DNA of 64,000 bases, from NCBI RefSeq assembly GCF_900142645.1, contig NZ_FRBP01000007.1, positions 251,971 to 315,970 of the forward strand. Direction: 5' to 3'. A model generated the notes under the pieces. It searched no databases. It was given only the letters and a program-made list of their open reading frames with translations, and was not told where the DNA came from. Of this stretch, positions 57,887 to 64,000 are shown one piece after another; position 1 is the stretch's first letter; every line of letters begins with the position of its first letter. This DNA comes from Eubacterium callanderi. Its GTDB lineage: Bacteria; Bacillota; Clostridia; Eubacteriales; Eubacteriaceae. The position numbers and the translations under genes are program-made.

Positions 57887-60160
57887 ATGAAATTTGATTT
57901 ACATATCCATTCCATTGCTAGTAAATATAAAGAGAGTGATGGCATTGTGGATAATTCTACCATAGATAATGCAGAAGTTTTATTAAACAAGTTAGATGAA
58001 AATGAAGTCGGATTATTTTCTATCACAGACCACAACAGATTTAATGTTGAGTTATATAATAAATTAGACAGTGAAATAAAAACTGGAAAGTATGAGAATG
58101 TAAAAGGTATTGTTGCAGGTGTTGAATTTGATGTTCAAATAGATAGTGATATGGGGAAATGCCATATTATTACAATTTTTGATGCAAAAAACAAAGAGGA
58201 TAATTATAAAAAAATAAAAGAATGTATTGATGAAAATAAACTAGAGAAGAAAGAAGATTATTATACAAGAGATAAATTCGAGTCTATTCTAAAAAAAATT
58301 GGTCTTGATGTGATATTGATTGCCTGTCAAAGAAACAGTTTAGATAAACATGACGGTAAACATAATTCATTGAGCGAATCAACTAAGGATTCAGAGGGTT
58401 TAATTATGACTGGATATATAAATGCTTTAGAGTTTCAAAGACCGAATGTAGAAGGTATTTTAAAAAATAATTTGAGAGGTATTCCTGTAAATCTTGGTTT
58501 AGTAATGGGGAGTGATTGCCATGATTGGAACGAGTATCCAAATCACGACAAGAAAAACGGAAATAATCAATTCGCTCATTCTCGTGCTAAAATTTTACCA
58601 ACATTCAAAGGATTATTGATGGCTATTACATCTCCTGAGACCAGAATAAATCAACAAAATAGTAAAAATTTAAACTATATTGAAGAATTCAAAATAGGAG
58701 AAGATAAAGTTAAACTTGTAAATGGAATAAATGCAATAATTGGAGAAAATGGCTCAGGAAAATCCACATTGCTAAACCTTTTGAATAATAAAGTTAGTAC
58801 ACCGAAGTATGTAAAAAATCTAGTTGAAATCAATCAATTATATTGTGAAAATAAATATTCAGCAAAAAAACTATTTATCGGGCAAGGAGAAATTGTTCAG
58901 ATGTTTGCTAATAGCACACTATTCCCAAAAGATAACTTTTTACAGGTTTCACATGATTCTTTTAGGGATGCTTATTCTAATTATGCCGAAGATATATTAT
59001 CATACATCAAAAAAAATATAAAAAAAGAAGAAGCAATAAATGGATTAAGAAAAAATTATTTAGAGTATAGTGAATTAAACAATATAGCTACATACTTTAT
59101 TCAAATTGAATGTGATAAAGATTTTTCTAATATAGATAATATTCATAATACACCCAAAAAAGAGCTATCAAGTATTATAGATAAATTAGAAACAGTATTG
59201 GGTAAAGAGTATTTTAAAACATATGCAACTAAAATTAAGAAAGCTATTGAGCTATTAAAGTCAATATTTGATGAGATAGATAAAAATTACAATATTATAG
59301 AAATGGAAGAAAAGTTAAAGAATATTATAGCTTCGGAGCTTTCAACATATAATTTGAAAATAGAAGAAGCAGCTTCAACTCAAGAAAGGGATCAAAGAGA
59401 TTATAGCTTAAGGAAAGCTGATTTTATTGCAAATATTATTGAGGCAATAAAGAAAGATAATGAAGAAATAGAATTTCCTCAAAAGCCCAATATATTTGAG
59501 GGATGTAGCAAAAAACCTAGTTGTGGATTCAGTTTTAATTCAGAATCTAACTATAACGGAAAGGATGTACATGACGAATTTTTATCTAAGATGTTTAACC
59601 AAAATTATGCTGACATAGAAAAATTAAAGACGATAAAAGATACGGAAACCTTAATAGCGGCGATAACTGGTTGTACATCGTATGATCAGCTAGAAACCAA
59701 CTATAGTAACAATTTAAATAAATTTTTGAGTAAGATGTGTGAATGTAAAAATTATATTGTAGATATATCTAATGAAGAGAAATCTTTGGGAAGTACTTTA
59801 GGAGAACAATCTTTGGCATATTTTAAATATATAACGGAATTTGAAAAAGAAAAATGTATTTTTTTAGTAGATCAACCAGAAGATCATATTTCAAATAATA
59901 ATATTAGTAAAAAGCTCATAAAGTATTTAAACTCGATTAGAAATAAGAAACAAGTAATTATTGTCACCCATAATCCGTTACTGGTAGTGAATCAGGATGT
60001 TGAGCAAGTGATTTATGTTGAAAAAAATAATAATAAAATAAATATAACTTCAGGTTGTTTGGAATTTGAAGACGATAGCGTTAATATGCTAGAACTTATT
60101 GCAGAAAACATGGATGGTGGAAAAGATTCTATTGAAAAGAGGTTAAAAGTATATGGATAA
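57887..60160 (+). CDS. PHP-domain AAA/SMC-like ATPase (TrlF-like)
   Basis: A 757-residue protein. An N-terminal PHP phosphoesterase domain has DLHIHS (4-9), ITDHNRF (about 45-51), GVEFDV (about 86) and SDCHDW (about 209). An ABC/SMC-type ATPase is inserted after it: Walker A IGENGSGKSTLLNLL (from about 284), helical arms with CSKKPSCGF, then LVDQPEDHIS (Walker B, about 658) and IIVTHNP (about 688). PHP-ATPase fusions of this type occur in defence islands; the role here, perhaps nuclease triggered by ATP or DNA state, is inferred. Confidence 0.8.
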   Translation: MKFDLHIHSIASKYKESDGIVDNSTIDNAEVLLNKLDENEVGLFSITDHNRFNVELYNKLDSEIKTGKYENVKGIVAGVEFDVQIDSDMGKCHIITIFDAKNKEDNYKKIKECIDENKLEKKEDYYTRDKFESILKKIGLDVILIACQRNSLDKHDGKHNSLSESTKDSEGLIMTGYINALEFQRPNVEGILKNNLRGIPVNLGLVMGSDCHDWNEYPNHDKKNGNNQFAHSRAKILPTFKGLLMAITSPETRINQQNSKNLNYIEEFKIGEDKVKLVNGINAIIGENGSGKSTLLNLLNNKVSTPKYVKNLVEINQLYCENKYSAKKLFIGQGEIVQMFANSTLFPKDNFLQVSHDSFRDAYSNYAEDILSYIKKNIKKEEAINGLRKNYLEYSELNNIATYFIQIECDKDFSNIDNIHNTPKKELSSIIDKLETVLGKEYFKTYATKIKKAIELLKSIFDEIDKNYNIIEMEEKLKNIIASELSTYNLKIEEAASTQERDQRDYSLRKADFIANIIEAIKKDNEEIEFPQKPNIFEGCSKKPSCGFSFNSESNYNGKDVHDEFLSKMFNQNYADIEKLKTIKDTETLIAAITGCTSYDQLETNYSNNLNKFLSKMCECKNYIVDISNEEKSLGSTLGEQSLAYFKYITEFEKEKCIFLVDQPEDHISNNNISKKLIKYLNSIRNKKQVIIVTHNPLLVVNQDVEQVIYVEKNNNKINITSGCLEFEDDSVNMLELIAENMDGGKDSIEKRLKVYG

Positions 60161-60458
60161 AAAAATAAAAATTGAAATGAATGAAAATAAAGATATTGTA
60201 ATTAGCGTTAATAATGATGAAATAATTACGATAAAAAAAGACAACCGAAAAATCCAAGCAAATGAAATTTTTGAACTTTTAAGTTATTCAAATGGTGATA
60301 ATTTTTCGTTTGAGATAGTGAATGAAAAAGAATATGACGTTCCTGTTTTGCAGTTTTTTTATGAATTGCTAGTTGAAATTGTAAATAAATTAAATATAGA
60401 AGAAACTACAGGCGACGAAATTGATTTCAATCTGTCAGAAAGTGAATGCCCTTTTTAA
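60153..60458 (+). CDS. Small acidic partner of the PHP-ATPase
   Basis: A 101-residue acidic protein (KIEMNENKDIVISVNNDEIITIKKDNRKIQANEIFELLSYSNGDNFSFEIVNEKEYDVPVLQFF) with a beta-rich start. It overlaps the ATPase gene by eight bases and is the last gene of the cassette. No family recognised. Strong coupling suggests a subunit or regulator of the ATPase. Confidence 0.68.
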   Translation: MDKKIKIEMNENKDIVISVNNDEIITIKKDNRKIQANEIFELLSYSNGDNFSFEIVNEKEYDVPVLQFFYELLVEIVNKLNIEETTGDEIDFNLSESECPF

Positions 60459-60464
60459 CGTATA

Positions 60465-60489
60465 GAGAGATGAATAAATGTCATCTCTC
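60465..60489. terminator. Hairpin between convergent cassette and relaxase genes
   Basis: Perfect 9-bp stem GAGAGATGA/TCATCTCTC with a seven-base loop overlapping the relaxase stop; no strong T-run. Confidence 0.5.
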
Positions 60490-61812
60490 CATCTCCTTAC
60501 CCATATAAATTCCGTAATTTTTTCGTATCTTGTAAAACTCGTCCATAGTAGATTTTGAGGAAGAATACTCTTGCATTAGGGTATTCTTTTTTTCTTGTAA
60601 TTTATCAAGCTCAGCTAAAATATCCTTCGAATTTGGCAGCTTGGAATAGGATTTTTTAAGCTCTGAAAGAGCATTTTCATAGAGAGTAATGTGAGCTTTG
60701 TACTCTTCAAAAAATGCCTTGTCAGATGGATTAGCCTTATATTCCTTGTAGTATTGCCTGTATTTTTTAACGGTATGAACTTGCTCCATAGCGGCAGAAA
60801 GCTCCTGCATTTCCTTATCAATAACCTTGATTTTATCCTGTAAATTTTGTCTTTCATCGGCTGCTTTTTGGATGTACTCGTCAAGCTGCTTAACGGATTT
60901 AATACCATGTTCTCTGATATATATAACAGACTCAGCCATTGTATTAAGGTTATGTTTGGTTGCCCAATATTCATAGCCTTTGCTTTCTTTTACTTTCACA
61001 TTGGTATTCATGTCAATAACATTGCCAATGCGTTTTTTGACGGCAGGGGTTTTAATAGACGATATTTCTGCAATGCGCTCTTTTAACCTTTCTTCAGTAT
61101 AATCTTCTCCGATGGTTTTAGCCCTTGTAAATCTCGCTTTATCTTTTGGCTTAAAAGCAATGTGCTTGCCGTACTTGATTTCATAGCCAAGTTCAGCCAT
61201 TTTCTTTAGAAATTCATTCCAATCCTTAGACTGCTTTATCATTCTGTCAATGTCAAATTGGAGCCTGCTTTTCCAAGAAGTGCCACGCTTTGCCTGTTCG
61301 TTTTCATACCAAGACTTACCGTTAGTCCTATACTTCTTCTTATAGCTTTCGTAGAACTCGTCAATGACGGATAAGCTGTTTTCTTTGCATAGCTTATCGC
61401 TGTGATACCTGATTTTATGATAGCTTTTTTTATTAGACTGGTAACATCTACCCGTTACCATATTTACATTATTAAAGATGATGTGATTGTGAATATGCCC
61501 CTTATCTATGTGGGTAGACAAGACAAATTCGTATTCGTCTTTGAGTATCTTTTTACACAGCTCCATACCGATTTGGTGAGCCATTTCAGGATTTGTTTCT
61601 CCCGGTAAAAAGGATTGAATGAGATGTCTTGCAAGAACGGTTCCTTTTGTTCCTGCATCGTTTCGTGTCCTTAAAAATTGTGTATGGGCAGTTTCTTGAT
61701 GGCATTTATGAGTGCTGATTAAAAGCTGCTCGTCTGTTTTATCTCCATTTACAATGTACTCGATTGCAAGATTAAGAGTCGATTTTATTGGATGTATTTT
61801 TGTAATAGCCAT
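60481..61812 (-). CDS. ICE relaxase (MobP type)
   Basis: A 443-residue relaxase. The N terminus AITKIHPIKSTLNLAIEYI is typical of the MobP/Tn1549-type family. The three-histidine motif HIDKGHIHNHIIFN starts at His101, and a coiled-coil C terminus follows. It nicks the ICE at oriT and leads the strand to VirD4. It is transcribed leftwards after MobC; six bases separate the genes. It is the third relaxase in the window and differs from those of IME1 and IME2. Confidence 0.88.
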   Translation of the reverse strand: MAITKIHPIKSTLNLAIEYIVNGDKTDEQLLISTHKCHQETAHTQFLRTRNDAGTKGTVLARHLIQSFLPGETNPEMAHQIGMELCKKILKDEYEFVLSTHIDKGHIHNHIIFNNVNMVTGRCYQSNKKSYHKIRYHSDKLCKENSLSVIDEFYESYKKKYRTNGKSWYENEQAKRGTSWKSRLQFDIDRMIKQSKDWNEFLKKMAELGYEIKYGKHIAFKPKDKARFTRAKTIGEDYTEERLKERIAEISSIKTPAVKKRIGNVIDMNTNVKVKESKGYEYWATKHNLNTMAESVIYIREHGIKSVKQLDEYIQKAADERQNLQDKIKVIDKEMQELSAAMEQVHTVKKYRQYYKEYKANPSDKAFFEEYKAHITLYENALSELKKSYSKLPNSKDILAELDKLQEKKNTLMQEYSSSKSTMDEFYKIRKNYGIYMGKEMER

Positions 61813-61817
61813 AAAAA

Positions 61818-62168
61818 CTAATCACCTCCGGAAGTCCTGTTAAGCAGCAGTGAATGAATTTGCCATAGCTCTTTTGAGAAATGTTCAATTTGTTTTTTCA
61901 TATCATTTATATCATCCTTATAGATTACACCTGTCGAATTTACTCGTTTTGCAATCTGGTTGATGTTGTTTGTAGCATTGGAAAGTAAGCCTTGTAAATC
62001 TCGGAAAGGTTCTAAATCTACTTGATAAATCTCCTTTTCCAAAACGCATTTGCGGATAAAATGGCTCATGTTTCTGCACTTTGAAAGTTTTCTTTTCTCC
62101 TCAAAAAGAGCCTTTTCTTCTTTTGTTAGTTTAATTTCAAGTCTTTCGTTTCGTACTCTATTTACCAT
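61818..62168 (-). CDS. mobC: MobC relaxosome protein
   Basis: A 116-residue MobC-family protein: RLEIKLTKEEKALFEEKRKLSKCRNMSHFIRKCVLEK (ribbon-helix-helix-like), then NNINQIAKRVNSTGVIYKDDINDMKKQIE. It helps the relaxase bind and open oriT. ATG 62168 is preceded on the minus strand by AAAGGAGG. The likely oriT lies immediately upstream at 62195-62230. Confidence 0.85.
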   Translation of the reverse strand: MVNRVRNERLEIKLTKEEKALFEEKRKLSKCRNMSHFIRKCVLEKEIYQVDLEPFRDLQGLLSNATNNINQIAKRVNSTGVIYKDDINDMKKQIEHFSKELWQIHSLLLNRTSGGD

Positions 62169-62201
62169 AGGTAGTTCCTCCTTTGAATGTATTTCGGGGT
62201 C

Positions 62202-62217
62202 TTAGGGTTCCCCCTAA
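62202..62217. other. Candidate oriT hairpin of the ICE
   Basis: TTAGGG-TTCC-CCCTAA perfect inverted repeat followed by CAAGCTAAAA, 34 bases upstream of mobC. A small GC-rich hairpin next to an AACAAGC-type sequence at the mobC start is the usual oriT layout in Tn1549-like elements. Confidence 0.5.
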
Positions 62218-62240
62218 CAAGCTAAAAATTGATAAAAAAA

Positions 62241-62275
62241 GAAGCAGATCCCGAAGGGCTGCTTCATCAATTTTT
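62241..62275 (+). terminator. Hairpin with T-run upstream of the IS110 element
   Basis: GAAGCAG-AT-CCC-GAA-GGG-CTGCTTC stem (62241-62265) followed by ATCAATTTTTT; reads as a plus-strand terminator between the ICE genes and the IS. Confidence 0.55.
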
Positions 62276-62277
62276 TC

Positions 62278-62297
62278 GTAAGTGTCCGTACACTTAC
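62278..62297. repeat. Perfect palindrome upstream of mobC/IS110
   Basis: GTAAGTGT-CCGT-ACACTTAC, 8-bp arms, between mobC and the IS110-type gene; likely a protein-binding site, possibly part of the oriT region. Confidence 0.6.
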
Positions 62298-62350
62298 TGT
62301 GCTTGCTCATATACTAATAGTATAAGAACAGCTTTAAGCATAGTTCTTAA

Positions 62351-62506
62351 AAATGAACCTAATCATCTATGATAAAATTATAGATATTAGGGATGAAATG
62401 GGATTGTTTTATGTGCTTGCTGGGTTTCCAATCTAGGAATTACTCATTTAATAGACTCCACCCTCATTCCATTGCCTTTCATCTTTTCGGTTGGTTAGGT
62501 TCATTT
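62351..62506 (+). ncRNA. Candidate IS110 bridge-RNA-like structured region
   Basis: A perfect 12-bp outer stem (AAATGAACCTAA 62351-62362 with TTAGGTTCATTT 62495-62506) encloses an inner 7-bp stem (GATGAAA 62392-62398 with TTTCATC 62477-62483). It lies in the non-coding left part of an IS110-family element, where such elements encode their guide (bridge) RNA. About 156 nt, close to known lengths. Structural inference only. Confidence 0.45.
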
Positions 62507-62582
62507 ATTGATTACCTGTATAACTCGTGAGCCTGTTGTGGTTTTGGATTAACAGGGCATCCCAAATTATAGGAGGTATATT

Positions 62583-63860
62583 ATGTCAGAAAAAATTGTT
62601 GTAGGAATTGATGTGAGTAAGGTTTTCAGTGATATCTGTATTCTATCAACCAATAATGACATCATCAAAAGACTTAAAATTTCTAATGATATTAATGGTA
62701 TGAAGTCGCTCATATATGTACTTGAAAAGGTAGAAGATGAGTACGAAGACAGAGCAGTAATTATCATGGAAGCTACTGCACACTATCATCAAATTTTAGC
62801 TAATTTTTTTCGTAAGCATAATTACGAAGTCATTGTAATTAATCCGATTCAAAGTGGAGCATTGAAAAATATCAATATCCGAAAAATTAAATCAGATAAA
62901 ACAGATGCATATAATATAGCGTTACTATATCGTATTAAGAATTACAACGAAACAATTACACACTCAGATACCGTTAACAGTATCAAAAAGCTTTGCAGAC
63001 AGCATAAAGAATTGACTGATGAAATTGTGGAACATATCAACCGATTAATCGCTTTTTTAGATATTTCCTTTCCCGATTTCAAGAAAGTATTTACGGATTT
63101 GCAAGGGAAAACACCTTTGTCTTTGCTTGAAAAATATCCTACTATACAAGAAGTATTATCTCCTGAAAATAAGCAAGATATTATTCAACTGATAAAAGAA
63201 AATTCACATAAAAGCAGCTCCTATGCCGAAGCAAAATATGAAAAACTATTGAAAGCTGCTAAAAAATCTATTGAAGTTTGTATAGTAAACCTTAGTTCAG
63301 CAGTACTTATTCAAACAACTGTAAAGGTTATTTTCAGTTTACAGGAAGCTTTGAAAGCAATCGATGATGAGATCAAAAGACTATCTCTTTTAGATGAAAA
63401 GTTTCATAAAGAAATAGTGTTTTTACAAAGTATTCCAGGCGTTGGAGAGTATACAGCATGTGTTGTTTTATCAGAGCTTGGAGATATATCCAATTTCTCG
63501 AAACCGAAAGAATTAGTTGCCTTCTTTGGATTGGATCCAGGAGTATCCCAAAGTGGAACATACAATAGGAAAAACAATAAAATCTCTAAAAGAGGATCAC
63601 CTAATGTTCGCTCAATTCTCCATATGCTGGCAAAATCTAATGTGTATCCAAATCGCAACCGAGAGTATTTAAATCCTGTTATGCGAGCTTATTTCGAAAA
63701 GAAAATAGCTGAAAAACCATACAAAGTTGTAATGTGTGCAATTATGCGAAAGATGGTTCAAATTATTTTTGCTGTTCTCAGAAACCAAAAATCATTTGAG
63801 TTAAGAACACCCGAAGAACATCAAAAACTAATTCGAGAAAAAAGTAAGCTAGTCGCATAA
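62583..63860 (+). CDS. IS110-family transposase
   Basis: A 425-residue DEDD-type recombinase. The N-terminal RuvC-like domain starts VVGIDVSKVFSDICIL, with IIMEATAHYHQILANFF (about 60-76) and KSDKTDAYNIALLYR (about 100-115). The C-terminal domain has LQSIPGVGEYTACVVLSELGDISNF and GVSQSGTYNRKNNKISKRGSPNVRSIL with the catalytic Ser. Ribosome site TAGGAGG. The frame is intact. It uses no terminal repeats and probably needs a guide RNA. Confidence 0.9.
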   Translation: MSEKIVVGIDVSKVFSDICILSTNNDIIKRLKISNDINGMKSLIYVLEKVEDEYEDRAVIIMEATAHYHQILANFFRKHNYEVIVINPIQSGALKNINIRKIKSDKTDAYNIALLYRIKNYNETITHSDTVNSIKKLCRQHKELTDEIVEHINRLIAFLDISFPDFKKVFTDLQGKTPLSLLEKYPTIQEVLSPENKQDIIQLIKENSHKSSSYAEAKYEKLLKAAKKSIEVCIVNLSSAVLIQTTVKVIFSLQEALKAIDDEIKRLSLLDEKFHKEIVFLQSIPGVGEYTACVVLSELGDISNFSKPKELVAFFGLDPGVSQSGTYNRKNNKISKRGSPNVRSILHMLAKSNVYPNRNREYLNPVMRAYFEKKIAEKPYKVVMCAIMRKMVQIIFAVLRNQKSFELRTPEEHQKLIREKSKLVA

Positions 63861-64000
63861 ACTATTAAAAGTGTTGCCTCAAAAAAAGAAAGTGTATGAG
63901 GCTTATTTGCTATGCACATTTTTAAGTTTTGTGACTTAAAAATTTTTTAAAAAATTTTTAAAAATAACTATTGACTTCCTTAGTTGGTCTACAAAAGAAT
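63861..64000. other. AT-rich region after the IS110 transposase
   Basis: A GCCTCA/TGAGGC hairpin (63876-63902) may end the transposase transcript. Beyond it lies a long A/T palindrome (CTTAAAAATTTTTTAAAAAATTTTTAAA-like, about 63938-63964) and a TTGACTTCCTTAG stretch (63972 on) that may be a promoter -35 for a gene outside the window. No gene seen. Confidence 0.4.

Larger units (their letters stand above)
62345..63900 (+). mobile_element. IS110-type insertion sequence (ends uncertain)
   Basis: The transposase with its long 5' non-coding region forms an IS110-type unit inserted between mobC and the unseen right part of the ICE. Ends are estimated: left near the outer stem, right shortly after the transposase. 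IS110 elements lack clear inverted repeats, so boundaries cannot be fixed here. Confidence 0.5.

Overview
The window looks like a low-GC Gram-positive chromosome (Clostridia, perhaps Eubacterium-like) carrying a large mosaic conjugative element. The evidence is Firmicutes-type ribosome binding sites, TTG/GTG starts at several genes, moderately GC-rich housekeeping genes at the left end, and families typical of clostridial Tn1549/CTn-type elements in the AT-rich remainder. Species is not determinable from sequence alone.

Layout. 1-2.6 kb: tail of a substrate-binding protein gene, a 130-bp foldback repeat, an ABC permease/ATPase pair and a GNAT acetyltransferase. 2.75-4.13 kb: 23S rRNA uracil methyltransferase (RlmD/RumA type). 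Just after it composition drops to AT-rich and an integrative conjugative element (ICE) begins. It runs to the right edge of the window; its far end and integrase are not seen.

ICE backbone in order: CD1845-like membrane protein, RepA-type initiator, DnaC-like ATPase, PcfB, phage-type antirepressor, VirD4 coupling protein, SSB-like protein, Maff2-like pilin-sized membrane protein, VirB6, small coiled-coil protein, PrgI, VirB4, CHAP/NlpC-type hydrolase, DUF4315, DUF4366, topoisomerase III, accessory genes (AbrB-like, split YhcG nuclease, LCMT-like methyltransferase), a roughly 2,900-residue methylase-helicase, a second SSB-like protein, a four-gene cassette with a PHP-ATPase, then relaxase and MobC on the minus strand, and an IS110-family element.

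Two GC-richer mobilizable elements of Tn4451 type are nested inside ICE genes. IME1 (about 9046-23643) splits virD4. Both junctions carry a GA dinucleotide and imperfect terminal inverted repeats, so precise excision would restore the gene. IME2 (about 24496-35119) splits the maff2-like gene, and one of its arms encodes the same residues as the target with different codons. Both share a layout: TnpV, an opposed XRE regulator, a conserved leader, small genes, a relaxase (different families), CHC2 primase, VapE-like ATPase, GTTGCCG repeats, a small gene and a large serine recombinase. IME1 also carries a cargo of membrane proteins, lipoproteins and an Imm70-type immunity gene.

Working together: the ICE provides the mating machine, while the IMEs bring their own relaxase, replication and excision genes and probably use the ICE channel. 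With virD4 and maff2 both interrupted, ICE transfer is probably impaired until the IMEs excise. The least understood parts are the PHP-ATPase cassette (56.7-60.5 kb), an apparent gene overprinted inside the giant methylase-helicase (47.9-48.3 kb), the repeat arrays and shared operators of the two IMEs, and the IME1 envelope cargo.
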